A DNA stretch of 45,019 nt from a bacterium (GCA_004562915.1 SFQZ01000014.1:1-45019), one strand, 5' to 3'; positions 17,707 through 26,270 are shown, numbered from the stretch's first letter. Notes: a model not told the origin generated them from the letters alone. A program made the numbers and translations.

Positions 17707-17777
17707 TAACGGCTTTTACGCAATACTACCTATTTATTATACCATCTTCCTGACCAATAAAAAAGTATTTTTAAAGA

Positions 17778-17958
17778 AAGAATCCTGTTTTGCAGGATTC
17801 TTCGCCTGCGGCGGGTTGCTTTCAGCAACATAATTCCTCTCCGCCGCAGTGCGATCCTGCCCGGAAGGCTTTTTATATTACAGGAAAATGCGAAGCACTT
17901 TCCTGTAATATAAAAATAGAGCGCTGCACGTAGACAATTCCTATCCACTCTGCAGCGC
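17778..17958. repeat. Complex of nested palindromes between rpsR and gdpP
   Basis: Four hairpins are stacked here. (A) AGAATCCTG 17779-17787 with CAGGATTCT 17793-17801. (B) GCAGGAT 17792-17798 with ATCCTGC 17854-17860, enclosing TGCGGCGG/CCGCCGCA (17807-17814/17841-17848) and GTTGC/GCAAC (17815-17819/17825-17829). (C) an 18-bp perfect stem 17870-17887/17899-17916, extended by TGC/GCA. (D) GCGCTGCA 17921-17928 with TGCAGCGC 17951-17958. A and B share bases 17793-17798 and cannot form together. D follows the rpsR stop and may help end that message. The block resembles a mobile palindromic intergenic repeat rather than a gene. Confidence 0.8.
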
Positions 17959-17970
17959 CCCTGATATTTG

Positions 17971-18234
17971 TTAGTCTGTTACATATGGCATAATAGCGAT
18001 ATGTCTTGCTTTTTTGATCTCTACAGTCAGAGCTCTCTGATGTTTTGCACAGTTTCCTGTGATTCTTCTAGGAAGAATTTTTCCTCTTTCAGATACATAT
18101 TTTCTTAATTTATTAACATCTTTGTAGCTGATTTCGTTGTTCTCTTTACCACAGAATACACAAACTTTTTTTCTTCTGCGTCCGCCTCTTCTCTTCATCG
18201 GAGAATCCGGTCTCTCACTTTTACTGTAAGCCAT
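17971..18234 (-). CDS. rpsR: 30S ribosomal protein S18
   Basis: The 87-residue protein is S18 with an N-terminal lysine/arginine-rich extension (MAYSKSERPDSPMKRRGGRRRKK). The core signature DVNKLRKYVSERGKILPRRITGNCAKHQRALTVEIKKARHIA is written here only to show positions about 38-80. It includes KVCVFCGK...C cysteine positions that suggest the zinc-binding form. Last gene of the rpsF-ssb-rpsR operon; AGGAGGT precedes the start. Confidence 0.97.
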   Translation of the reverse strand: MAYSKSERPDSPMKRRGGRRRKKVCVFCGKENNEISYKDVNKLRKYVSERGKILPRRITGNCAKHQRALTVEIKKARHIAIMPYVTD

Positions 18235-18299
18235 GAGTCTTACCTCCTATTCCCAATCTTTATGATTACGGGCATCGCTTTTTTCTCAGATGCCTCACC

Positions 18300-18788
18300 T
18301 TAGTTAAATGGCAGTTCCTCGTCGATACCATCCGGGATATTCATAAATCCGTCTGCGGATACGCTGCTTCCGCCTGCAGCCGGTGCTGCCGGTCCACTGC
18401 TTGCTCCGCCAAAGCCGCCGTAACTGTTGCCCTGATAATTATTATGATTCTGATAATTATCGCTGGCTGCTTTGCTCTCTGCGAACTCCTGTTCTTCTAC
18501 AACAACTTCTGTTGTGTAAACTTTCTGACCTTCCCGGTTTGTATAACTTCCGGTCTGAATCCGTCCGCTGACTACGATCTTCAGTCCCTGACGGAAATAC
18601 TTCTCAGCAAACTCTGCAGTTCTGCCGAAGGATACACAGCTGATAAAATCAGCGGTAGCTTCTCCGTCTCTTCTGAATCTTCTGTCCACAGCCAGAGTAT
18701 ACCGTGCGATTGCCAGTGAATTCTCTCCTGCTGAATATCTTACCTCAGGATCTCTTGTTAAACGACCCATTAAAATAACTTTGTTCAT
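18300..18788 (-). CDS. ssb: Single-stranded DNA-binding protein
   Basis: The 162-residue protein has the OB-fold domain in residues 1-105 (NKVILMGRLTRDPEVRYS, FISCVSFGRTAEFAEKY, KIVVSGRIQTGSY). A flexible Gly/Asn-rich linker follows, then an acidic tip ending in DEELPFN, the form of the tail that recruits partner proteins. It lies between rpsF and rpsR as in most Firmicutes and serves replication and repair. Confidence 0.97.
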   Translation of the reverse strand: MNKVILMGRLTRDPEVRYSAGENSLAIARYTLAVDRRFRRDGEATADFISCVSFGRTAEFAEKYFRQGLKIVVSGRIQTGSYTNREGQKVYTTEVVVEEQEFAESKAASDNYQNHNNYQGNSYGGFGGASSGPAAPAAGGSSVSADGFMNIPDGIDEELPFN

Positions 18789-18860
18789 ATGATTACCTCT
18801 CTAAAATAAGTTCTACAGATACCCTACAAACCTTTAATGGGCTTTTTGGCTCTTAAGAAA

Positions 18861-19148
18861 TTAAGCTTCTTTCTTTACAACTAAATATCTCATCACATTG
18901 TCCATGATGCGTACGTGTCTTTCCACTTCTGCCGGACAGGTTGGTTCTGCTTCGAACTGGATGAAGTAGTAGAAGCCTTCTCTCATTTTCTGAACTTCGT
19001 AAGCTAATCTTTTCTTACCCCATTCTTCAACTTCTGTAATTGTTCCGCCGTAACGAGTAACATAATTTTTTGCTTTTTCTACTACGGCTTCACGAGCTTC
19101 ATCCTCGATTTTTGCATTCACAACCAATGCTAATTCATATTTGCTCAT
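18861..19148 (-). CDS. rpsF: 30S ribosomal protein S6
   Basis: The 95-residue protein matches S6 throughout (MSKYELALVVNAK, EEWGKKRLAYEVQKMREGFYY, ERHVRIMDNVMRYLVVK). It binds S18 in the small subunit platform. First gene of the rpsF-ssb-rpsR operon, with a strong AAGGAGGT site. Confidence 0.97.
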   Translation of the reverse strand: MSKYELALVVNAKIEDEAREAVVEKAKNYVTRYGGTITEVEEWGKKRLAYEVQKMREGFYYFIQFEAEPTCPAEVERHVRIMDNVMRYLVVKKEA

Positions 19149-19169
19149 GCTGTTTTACCTCCTTTTGGA

Positions 19170-19200
19170 CTTTTGGCTTTCGGCACTTACCGAAAACAAG
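19170..19200 (-). ncRNA. Leader hairpin of rpsF, possible S6:S18 autoregulatory element
   Basis: On the minus strand, about 22-52 bases before the rpsF start, TTTCGG and CCGAAA pair around a short loop (TAAGTG), with flanking CTT-G-TTT / AAAAG pairing and a bulge. The S6:S18 complex is known to bind a hairpin in the rpsF leader of many bacteria whose conserved feature is a CCG-containing bulge. Placement fits; I have not matched the full consensus. An AT-rich TATAAT-like box at 19206-19211 could be the -10. Confidence 0.35.
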
Positions 19201-19250
19201 GATAAATTATATATCACGAGGACATATTGTACCATGTTTGTTTGCGGATT

Positions 19251-19439
19251 TCAAGTGTTTTTCCGCAAACCTTTCGTATTTTTTTCCACCAGTTTTCTTG
19301 CGATCATAATCTGATGCCCGCATCCCAAACATTTCAACCGGAAATCCGCTCCCACACGAAGGATCTCCCATTCACTGCTGCCGCAGGGATGTTGCTTTTT
19401 CATCTTTACGATGTCTCCCACTTCGTACTGATATGTCAT
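19251..19439 (-). CDS. DUF951 family protein
   Basis: A 62-residue protein of the DUF951 family, common in Firmicutes near rpsF. It begins YEVGDIVKMKKQHPCGSSEWEI and has CLGCGHQIMI, so three cysteines that could bind a metal, and a basic end. The fold is a small beta barrel by family; function unknown. It lies 24 bp after the sirtuin gene and 102 bp before rpsF, so it is probably the last gene of the upstream transcript. Confidence 0.85.
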   Translation of the reverse strand: MTYQYEVGDIVKMKKQHPCGSSEWEILRVGADFRLKCLGCGHQIMIARKLVEKNTKGLRKNT

Positions 19440-19463
19440 AAACGGTTCCTTTCTCTTCTATTA

Positions 19464-20207
19464 CTATTTGTTCACCCTGATCTGTGAAAATACTTTTCCG
19501 ATGGGCTGCTGGATCAGCAGGTCCGCATTTTTATCCTGAGGTGTGGCTCCCTTATTTACCAAAACCAGAGCATCTCCGCGGAAATAGTCCAAAAGTCCGG
19601 CTGCCGGATATACCGCCAGTGAAGTTCCTCCAACGATCATCACATCTGCCTGAGAAATCGTAGTGACCGCATCTCTGATGATACCATTATCCAATCCTTC
19701 CTCATACAGAACCACATCCGGCTTGATGACTCCGCCGCATTCACAGGTAGGTACCCCTTGAGAGTGAAGCATATATTCCGCATCATAAAATTTGTGGCAC
19801 CGCATGCAGTAATTTCTGTGGACAGATCCATGCAGTTCCATCACATGATGACTTCCTGCTTTCTGATGAAGCCCGTCAATATTCTGGGTTACAACTCCCG
19901 TAAGCTTTCCCGCATCTTCCAATTCTGCCAGTTTCAAATGCGCAGCGTTTGGTTTCGCATCCAGTGCCAACATTTTATCCCGGTAAAAACGATAAAATTC
20001 TTCCGGATAGCGCATAAAAAAGCTGTGGCTCAAAATCGTCTCCGGAGGATAATCATACTTCTGATTATACAACCCGTCCACACTGCGAAAATCAGGAATA
20101 CCGCTCTCTGTAGATACCCCCGCACCTCCAAAAAAGACAATCCTGTCATACTTATCAATCAGTTTCTGAAGTTTTTCCATTTCCTTTTCCAGATACTCTT
20201 CGCCCAT
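19464..20207 (-). CDS. NAD-dependent protein deacylase, Sir2 family
   Basis: The 247-residue sirtuin removes acetyl or other acyl groups from lysines using NAD. Motifs in order: GGAGVSTESGIPDFRS (NAD binding, about 27-42), TQNIDGLHQKAG with the base His in MELHGSVH, the zinc cysteines C-M-R-C and C-E-C-G, and VGGTSLAVYPAAGL. It is a full-length class of CobB/SrtN type. AGGAGGT precedes ATG 20207. It is 18 bp after the sortase gene. Confidence 0.93.
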   Translation of the reverse strand: MGEEYLEKEMEKLQKLIDKYDRIVFFGGAGVSTESGIPDFRSVDGLYNQKYDYPPETILSHSFFMRYPEEFYRFYRDKMLALDAKPNAAHLKLAELEDAGKLTGVVTQNIDGLHQKAGSHHVMELHGSVHRNYCMRCHKFYDAEYMLHSQGVPTCECGGVIKPDVVLYEEGLDNGIIRDAVTTISQADVMIVGGTSLAVYPAAGLLDYFRGDALVLVNKGATPQDKNADLLIQQPIGKVFSQIRVNK

Positions 20208-20225
20208 ATTCTTTACCTCCTGCTT

Positions 20226-21044
20226 CTAATAGGTCGCCACCCATCGGGCCTGCACAACAAATCTTACATTATCATCAGATGTACACGTTGACAACGTAAC
20301 AACATAATCGTCTTTTGTCAGATCCTGCGTATTCATATCCACCTGTGATTTTTCAGCCATTCGTTCCAGATACCCTCCGAAAGCATCGTCATGCTCACTA
20401 TAAAGTGTGTAAGTCTCACTGTCCACCTGCGCATACTGCATAGAAAATATTTCATACCGGTACTTACCCTCCGGTGTACAGATCCAAAGATATCTGCTGT
20501 CCTTGTATTTTTCATTTTCACAGAGACGTTTCAGTTTTCCGAACATGGAACCATTTTTCATATTGTGCCCGTATATAATGGTATTGCAGTCTGTAAAATC
20601 GCCGCGGTTTATACAGTCCACAAATATGGAACCTGCATAGTTGTCTGTTTTCTTAAATGTTTTGTGCAGATAATAGTCATTATCTGTTCCCTGTACGACA
20701 GGATAGCTGATTTCGGGAATGGCTTCAATCTCCAGCCATCCGATCACATCACTGTTCATCTTCCGCAGTTCTTCAAAATCCACTTGCGGCGGCTGATAAT
20801 CCGGGTACTGTGCGGCCAAAAGCTGACCATCTTCCATTAGTTTCTGTTCTTTGGGAATCAAAGGATCTGATGTTTTCACAACCGTCTCATGCGCCACCAG
20901 ATCATACTCATCTACGCCTGCTTTATACCCCTGATATATGGTATATAACTGATATGCAGAGAAACAGAACGCTACCAGTGCCGTCAAGAATAACAGTTTC
21001 CAGAAAAATCCGGTACTGCTTTTTTTCTTCTTTTTCTTTGCCAT
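20226..21044 (-). CDS. srtB: Class B sortase
   Basis: The 272-residue membrane transpeptidase attaches proteins to peptidoglycan. It has a lysine-rich cytoplasmic tip, one membrane helix (about 10-32) and the sortase barrel, with the catalytic His in IIYGHNMKNGSMF, Cys254 in TLSTC and Arg261 in NVRFVV. Spacing and the long helix-containing insert place it in class B. GGGGAGG precedes ATG 21044, preferred to a longer reading from 21101. No substrate with a sorting signal is seen nearby, which is normal for housekeeping class B sortases of clostridia. Confidence 0.93.
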   Translation of the reverse strand: MAKKKKKKSSTGFFWKLLFLTALVAFCFSAYQLYTIYQGYKAGVDEYDLVAHETVVKTSDPLIPKEQKLMEDGQLLAAQYPDYQPPQVDFEELRKMNSDVIGWLEIEAIPEISYPVVQGTDNDYYLHKTFKKTDNYAGSIFVDCINRGDFTDCNTIIYGHNMKNGSMFGKLKRLCENEKYKDSRYLWICTPEGKYRYEIFSMQYAQVDSETYTLYSEHDDAFGGYLERMAEKSQVDMNTQDLTKDDYVVTLSTCTSDDNVRFVVQARWVATY

Positions 21045-21112
21045 AAATCCTCCCCTGTAATTTAAGACTTCTTCAAGAAAGATACGCTTTCTGTTTCTCA
21101 TTATAGCACAAA

Positions 21113-22636
21113 TTATTTTTCCGGAATACCCCGTATTTTCATTGCTTCTTCCAGCAGATCGGAATCTGCGGGATAGCTGCAGTTCTGTTTTCCAATTTTC
21201 TGATATTTCTCACTTCCCCGTCCCAGCACCAGGATCAGTGCTTTTTCTTTCATGCCATAAGCCATCAAAACAGCTTTCCTGATGGCCTCTTCACGTTCCT
21301 CCACGCATTCGCAGGCACACCCGACCCTTTCTACATATCCGCGTACTTCCGCCGCTATTTTTTCCTGGTGTTCCATACCCGGGCTATCTGAAGTAATATA
21401 AACAAGATCTGAAAATAATCCCGCCAGTGTACCCAGTTCTTTTCTTCTGTTAAGCGCTTTCCCGCCCGGACATCCAAACACAGTGATAACTTTTGTGTAG
21501 GACGGATACTCCTGATATACCGCATCAAACAACCTTTCAAAGCTTAAACGATTGTGAGCAAAATCTACGATACCACAGACATGTTTGTCTTCACTGAAAA
21601 ACGTTTCCATCCGTCCCGGCACATACGTGGATGCCAGAGCTTCCTTCATATATAATACCGGTATCCCCAGCGCATAACCAGCCGCAATGGCCGCCATTGC
21701 ATTTTCTATATTAAATCTACCCTTCATTCCCAATGAAAATCTTTCCCTAAAGCAGTCACAACTGACAAAAAAGGTTATTTTCCCATTCACCATATGAATA
21801 TCCTGACAGCACAGATCGGCACAGGGATTCTGTCCAAATGTAATCGTTCTTCCTGATTTTCTGGCAGCTTTCAGGATTCTGTCCGCATGAGCCGAATCCA
21901 GATTCACACAGGCGATTTCACTTTGGCGGAAAACAGACAATTTGGAACTAAAATAATCCTCAAAATCCTCATGCTCCTGAGGGCTGATATGATCTTCCGA
22001 GATATTCAGGAAAATGCCCACCCGAAATTTCAGTTCCTGCACTCTCCTGTACTTTAATGCCTGACTGGAAACTTCCATCGTCACATGTGACAGTCCGTTT
22101 GCCTTTGTTTTTGCCAGAATTTCATGGAGCGTCGGTGCTTCCGGAGTTGTCATAACTGCGTCTTCACAGCGAGCTCCGTCATAATTTGCCACCGTAGATA
22201 TCAGACCGGTCTTCGGGTTCCCCTGCCTTGTCTGCCAACGATCCAACATAGCTTTCAGATACCAGGCAGTCGTTGTTTTCCCCTTGGTGCCGGTAATACC
22301 AATCAGAATCGGGCGATCCGGCTCATACTCAAAAAATGCAGCAGATATCACCGCCATGGCCTTCCGGATATCCTTTACGATCCATCCTCTGATTTCCTGT
22401 TGTGTTTCATAAGGTTTCTCACTGATGTAAGCGATACATCCCTGCCTGATGGCATCATCCAGATACTTTTTCCGAAATGCGGCTCCTTTACAGATAAACA
22501 CAGTCCCCAAAGCCGCCTCCCGTGAATCACAGGTAATCCAGCGTACCTGCGTTTCATCCACCTGCATCGTTCCCGTCACTGCACATAACAGTTTTCTTTC
22601 GCTGAGTATTTTCTCCATATCAATTGTAGTTAACAT
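21113..22636 (-). CDS. MurE-like Mur ligase with altered substrate motif
   Basis: A 507-residue ATP-dependent ligase with the MurE domain order: N-terminal UDP-sugar domain (about 1-105), central ATPase domain with GTKGKTT (116-122) and EVSSQAL, and C-terminal domain. Three family motifs are changed: the VDYAHTPD-type segment reads VDFAHNRLS, the GCGGDRD-type segment reads GCPGGKALNRR, and the amino-acid-selecting DNPR reads DSPG (417-420). Canonical meso-diaminopimelate ligases keep the Arg, so this is probably a paralogue adding another residue or acting on another precursor. ATG 22636 follows AAAGGATGG; the longer reading from 22783 overlaps the upstream gene. Confidence 0.8.
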   Translation of the reverse strand: MLTTIDMEKILSERKLLCAVTGTMQVDETQVRWITCDSREAALGTVFICKGAAFRKKYLDDAIRQGCIAYISEKPYETQQEIRGWIVKDIRKAMAVISAAFFEYEPDRPILIGITGTKGKTTTAWYLKAMLDRWQTRQGNPKTGLISTVANYDGARCEDAVMTTPEAPTLHEILAKTKANGLSHVTMEVSSQALKYRRVQELKFRVGIFLNISEDHISPQEHEDFEDYFSSKLSVFRQSEIACVNLDSAHADRILKAARKSGRTITFGQNPCADLCCQDIHMVNGKITFFVSCDCFRERFSLGMKGRFNIENAMAAIAAGYALGIPVLYMKEALASTYVPGRMETFFSEDKHVCGIVDFAHNRLSFERLFDAVYQEYPSYTKVITVFGCPGGKALNRRKELGTLAGLFSDLVYITSDSPGMEHQEKIAAEVRGYVERVGCACECVEEREEAIRKAVLMAYGMKEKALILVLGRGSEKYQKIGKQNCSYPADSDLLEEAMKIRGIPEK

Positions 22637-22655
22637 AACTTTTTTCCATCCTTTT

Positions 22656-23402
22656 TCATTTACTTGGTAGATTTTCCAGATATTCCTCCAGAGTGATTCC
22701 TTTTGCCATGATATCAGCCGCTGCTTCTTTTCCCACATAACGAAAATGCCATGGTTCGTAGCTGATTCCTGTGATTTCTTCACTTCCCGGTGGATATCGC
22801 AGGATAAAACCGTATCTGCTGCAGTTTTCTCTCAGCCACTGATTCTCTGCTGTATCCTCCTGACCTTTATCCAGTATCTGATAGGAAGTGGATGTGAGAT
22901 CTACCGCCAGACCGGTCTCATGCTCGCTGTATCCCGGCGGCATGGTTTCCCTGGTTTCTTTTTCATATGCTTCTTCATAAGTCATTCCCTCCGCCATGGA
23001 AGATGCAATATCTTCATCCAGAAGTCGCTGCTGATACTCTTTGCTGCGATAACCGGATGCCACCACGAATGCAAGTCCATTTTCAGAACCATCTGTCAAC
23101 ATATCCCGCAGTGCCCCGTACATCTGCTCAGCCACAGCATTTTTTCCATTTTCCAACCAGTGAAGTTCTACCTGATAGCCTTCCGGAAGCGGATGATCTT
23201 TATTTACCAGAATCAACAGATTTTCCTCTTGCTCTGTTACGGAAATACTTTTCTCGTTCTCTGTCTCCTGCCGGACTGCCTCCCGAACAACCACATATTG
23301 ATTTTCTCCCGTTGCTTCCCCCATAAAAGCCGATACCACAGTTGTCAGCAGGATCACTCCCACTGCCCCGGATATCAGAATTCTCCATTTTGTTTTGCAC
23401 AT
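22656..23402 (-). CDS. D-Ala-D-Ala carboxypeptidase, VanY/DacB-like
   Basis: The 248-residue exported or membrane-anchored peptidase has an N-terminal hydrophobic segment (about 8-27) and an M15B metallopeptidase domain. Zinc ligands lie in YSEHETGLAVDL (His, Asp) and EPWHFRYVG (His), with GYRSKEYQQRL before them. It trims D-Ala from peptidoglycan stems, which may affect crosslinking and sortase acceptors. AGGGGGT precedes ATG 23402. It opens the run vanY-like, MurE-like, sortase B, sirtuin with small gaps (19, 68, 18 bp). Confidence 0.9.
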   Translation of the reverse strand: MCKTKWRILISGAVGVILLTTVVSAFMGEATGENQYVVVREAVRQETENEKSISVTEQEENLLILVNKDHPLPEGYQVELHWLENGKNAVAEQMYGALRDMLTDGSENGLAFVVASGYRSKEYQQRLLDEDIASSMAEGMTYEEAYEKETRETMPPGYSEHETGLAVDLTSTSYQILDKGQEDTAENQWLRENCSRYGFILRYPPGSEEITGISYEPWHFRYVGKEAAADIMAKGITLEEYLENLPSK

Positions 23403-23506
23403 AAAAATACCCCCTTGCAGCTTTCTGCAAAGAGGATACTCCTGCCACGTAGCAGAGTTTATTCAAATTTGTATCAAAGTTGTAAAATCCTTCCTGAAAT
23501 CGAAAA

Positions 23507-23555
23507 AAAGAATGTCTCTATGTCAGAGCTGTCACTCCGTATAAAGACATTCTTT
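23507..23555 (-). terminator. Intrinsic terminator after the esterase remnant
   Basis: AAAGAATGTC and GACATTCTTT pair around a loop of about 29 bases that has further pairing. On the minus strand a run of seven T follows, so it ends transcription coming from 24-25 kb. Confidence 0.65.
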
Positions 23556-23566
23556 AAAATGAATTG

Positions 23567-23993
23567 CTATATTTTTTGCTTCCCGAAAGCTTCTTCTTTC
23601 GCTGCGCGAATCACTTCCAGCAAATCTGATGTGGATTTTTCCATACGGTCAAACTGTTCCTTCTGGTCAGATGCCGCCACCCGGCTGGCTGTTCCGTTCA
23701 TGGTGTCCCACAAACCAGTTGGCGGTACAAACAGAATTTGCATATGCGTCCAAAAGCTCCAGATAAGTACCGTCTGCATTCCAGATATTGCGTCCGGGGG
23801 GCGTGATCAGAACAGGCCTGCCGCAACATTCCCGAACTTCCTCCAGAAAGGCATGCAGATTATCCGTGTATCCTCTGTCTGCCATCAGATGCGCCAGTTT
23901 CTGATCATTATGCGCAAACTGCAGCAGGCAGAAATCATTCTTATGTATATGCTTTTGATCCTGACTATTTCCTCCGCAGGTTGGGCTGTACAC
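23567..23993 (-). pseudogene. Degenerate GDSL/SGNH esterase (rhamnogalacturonan acetylesterase-like)
   Basis: One frame (from about 23993) contains FCLLQFAHNDQK, the block III Gly/Ala-His-Asn-Asp of SGNH hydrolases, then FLEEVRECCGRPVLITPPGRN and NADGTYLELLDAYANSV, all typical of YesT/RhgT-like acetylesterases. Similarity then breaks, and a second frame (about 23779 down to 23567) holds LFVPPTGLWDTMN, which looks like the next family block, and an unrelated charged tail. The N-terminal GDSL block, including the catalytic Ser, and the C-terminal Asp-x-x-His block are not found. It is therefore a frameshifted, truncated relic. Its place after the GH105 gene suggests it once deacetylated the same pectic or uronate oligosaccharide. 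Confidence 0.65.
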
Positions 23994-24146
23994 TCATGCA
24001 CGAGGATACATTCCGGCTTTTCAGTACAAAAAGTAACAAATAACCGAGTCACCGGATATACACTATCATAATATCGCGGTATGATTTCCGCGGCAGATAG
24101 ATAGTAAACGAAATCTTCACGTTCTGGTCCCTCTCCGGATATTTCT

Positions 24147-25268
24147 TTACATTTCCAAGGCTTCTGCCAAAGCCAGAATCGTCAGAGACTGGCCGTAAGC
24201 CATCGGTGCGATCAGAATGTTCTTATAATGATCTGCATTATATCCCATACCGGTTCCGCCTGATACATTCAGCACTGTGCCGTCTTCATCGATATTATTT
24301 AAAATGCCCTGAACTGCCTTTGTTACACATGGCAGATAAGAATCATCCAAAAATCCGTAACGGATTCCTTTCATAATTCCTGCCGCAATCCCTGCTGTTC
24401 CTGAAGTTTCCAGATAACTGGTGTGATCCGTCAGAACCGTATGCCACATACCACTTTCCGGATCCTGCAGTTCTTTCAGTTTTGCCACCTGTGCTTTGTA
24501 TGTATCCACGATAAATGTCTTCAGTCCGGCATTCATAGTTCCTTCAAACATATCAATATAATCCAGGATTCCCAGAGTAAACCAGCTGTTTCCTCTGCAC
24601 CAGAAAATACCGCCGAAGTTATTGCGCTCATTGAATGTCCATCCGTGATAGAATAAGCCTGTCTGTTTGTCACAGAGATATTTGATATGCATCAGAACCT
24701 GATGGACAGACTCATCAATCCAGTCCTGTCTCTGATATTTCTGTCCCATACGATTCAAAAATAATACCGTCATAAACAATGTATCGATCCACATTTCATT
24801 TTCATTGAGACGCACACCCAGACGGTCACCATTGGCGCTGGTCACATGCTGGAAACCTCCTTCTTTCGTTCTCGGAAGACAGCACATCAGCCAATCTGCC
24901 CATTTCAGACACAGTTTCTCAAATTCTTTATCCTGATAAAGCTCATTCAATTCTACTAAGGTTAAAAGCGGTGTGGTAGTATTAATATTTTTGGACGGAA
25001 GTCCCGCATTTATATTTTCTTTAAACCAGTCGTACAGAAATTCACGGTACTCTTCTCTGTTTTTTAATTTCATGATTTTAAGAAGCCCATACAATCCTAC
25101 TCCCTGTGGCCAGTCCCACTCACGGATACCAAAATCACGTTTGAAAAATCCTATTTTCTCGCCGCCGGCAGCCAATTCCTGCTCATCTTCCGGACCTCCG
25201 AGATTCATTAATTTTTCAATAACTAAATCTAATTTTCTTTCTATTTCTTTTTGATTAATTCCTTTCAT
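24147..25268 (-). CDS. Unsaturated uronyl hydrolase, GH105 family
   Basis: The 373-residue enzyme has the alpha/alpha six-barrel sequence pattern of GH105/GH88: WPQGVGLYGLLKI, EMWIDTLFMTVLFLNRMG with Asp162 in the place of the general acid of YteR, TGLFYHGW, FWCRGNSWFTLGIL, TDHTSYLETSGTAGIAAGI and YGQSLTILALAEAL. These enzymes hydrate the 4,5-double bond of unsaturated glucuronate or galacturonate at the non-reducing end of short oligosaccharides, releasing 4-deoxy-5-ketouronate, the substrate of KduI. No signal peptide, so it works in the cytoplasm. GGGAGGG precedes ATG 25268. It is divergent from an AraC gene; the TRAP importer beyond may bring in its substrate. Confidence 0.9.
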   Translation of the reverse strand: MKGINQKEIERKLDLVIEKLMNLGGPEDEQELAAGGEKIGFFKRDFGIREWDWPQGVGLYGLLKIMKLKNREEYREFLYDWFKENINAGLPSKNINTTTPLLTLVELNELYQDKEFEKLCLKWADWLMCCLPRTKEGGFQHVTSANGDRLGVRLNENEMWIDTLFMTVLFLNRMGQKYQRQDWIDESVHQVLMHIKYLCDKQTGLFYHGWTFNERNNFGGIFWCRGNSWFTLGILDYIDMFEGTMNAGLKTFIVDTYKAQVAKLKELQDPESGMWHTVLTDHTSYLETSGTAGIAAGIMKGIRYGFLDDSYLPCVTKAVQGILNNIDEDGTVLNVSGGTGMGYNADHYKNILIAPMAYGQSLTILALAEALEM

Positions 25269-25358
25269 CTTACCCTCCCAAACTGGATTTTCATACAATC
25301 CTATTATATAATATAAAGTAATCTAACTCCCCTAAACAAAGGAAAGAGAGGCATATTT

Positions 25359-26270
25359 ATGGAAAAAGTTACTTATTTTGGTGAAACCGATGGAATCTCC
25401 CTGGAACAGATGGTTCGCTATGAAAAATTTGATATGCGGATTAAGCATTTTCATTCGCAATACGAGATTTTCTATATTATCGAAGGGGAACGTATCTTTT
25501 TCTTCAACAATCGAGGTTATCTTGCCAAGGCCGGAGATCTGATTCTGGTCAATTCTAACCTGATTCATATGACCAAATCTGTCACCGGATCCAACGAGGG
25601 ACATAACCGCATCATTCTGTACATAACAAGAGAAAAAATGGAAGCCTATGATGCTCTTTATCCTTCTTTGCATCTGCTGCAGTTTATGGATGATTACTAT
25701 GGGGTCTACCATCTGGACGTAAATCAACAGTCCATACTGTTAAACCTGTTCCATAATATTCGCCATGCGCTGTCCACCCGAAATCGCAACTACAAGATCG
25801 GTATCGATCTGGATATTCTGTCCTGGCTGTTCAAGCTTATGGAATATGTCCGTCGCCAGCACCAGGAAACTCCTCTCGATTCTGACAACCCAAAATACAA
25901 GGCAGCCTATATGATCGCTGACTATCTGTCCGAACACTGTGACCGCACCATCTCTCTGGAAGAATTGTCCAGACAATTTTTCCTGAGTAAATCTTATATC
26001 TGCCGGATTTTCAAAGAGGTAACCGGCTATACCATCAACGAATACGCAAATATTCACCGTATCCGAAAAGCCAAACGATACCTTGAGGAGACGGATATGA
26101 GTATATCCGAGATTGCCCATACCCTTGGTTTTGAAAGCTTAACATACTTCGAGCGCATGTTCAAGCACTACATGACCCTGTCCCCTCTGAAATATCGTAA
26201 AACATTAAATACAGTGACTTACACGAACCACTTTGTTTCTACAGACCCTGCGGATCCGCAATCATTATAA
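25359..26270 (+). CDS. AraC-family regulator with N-terminal cupin domain
   Basis: The 303-residue protein has an N-terminal cupin sensor (about 1-140; HFHSQYEIFYIIEGERIFFFN) and a C-terminal double helix-turn-helix (about 185-290; LEELSRQFFLSKSYICRIFKEVTGYTINEY, LGFESLTYFERMFKHYMTLSPLKYRK). It is divergent from the GH105 gene across 90 bp and convergent with the TRAP permease gene, whose end overlaps its own by six bases. It probably senses a uronate or its product and regulates GH105 and possibly the TRAP operon. Confidence 0.9.
   Translation: MEKVTYFGETDGISLEQMVRYEKFDMRIKHFHSQYEIFYIIEGERIFFFNNRGYLAKAGDLILVNSNLIHMTKSVTGSNEGHNRIILYITREKMEAYDALYPSLHLLQFMDDYYGVYHLDVNQQSILLNLFHNIRHALSTRNRNYKIGIDLDILSWLFKLMEYVRRQHQETPLDSDNPKYKAAYMIADYLSEHCDRTISLEELSRQFFLSKSYICRIFKEVTGYTINEYANIHRIRKAKRYLEETDMSISEIAHTLGFESLTYFERMFKHYMTLSPLKYRKTLNTVTYTNHFVSTDPADPQSL

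Noticed and set aside
17730..17948. 72-codon frame on the minus strand between rpsR and gdpP
   Set aside because: It is the translation of the palindromic repeat block; no ribosome binding site and a composition dictated by hairpins.
22746..24071. 441-codon plus-strand frame over vanY and the esterase relic
   Set aside because: Antisense to the VanY-like gene, with no recognisable domain; chance open frame.
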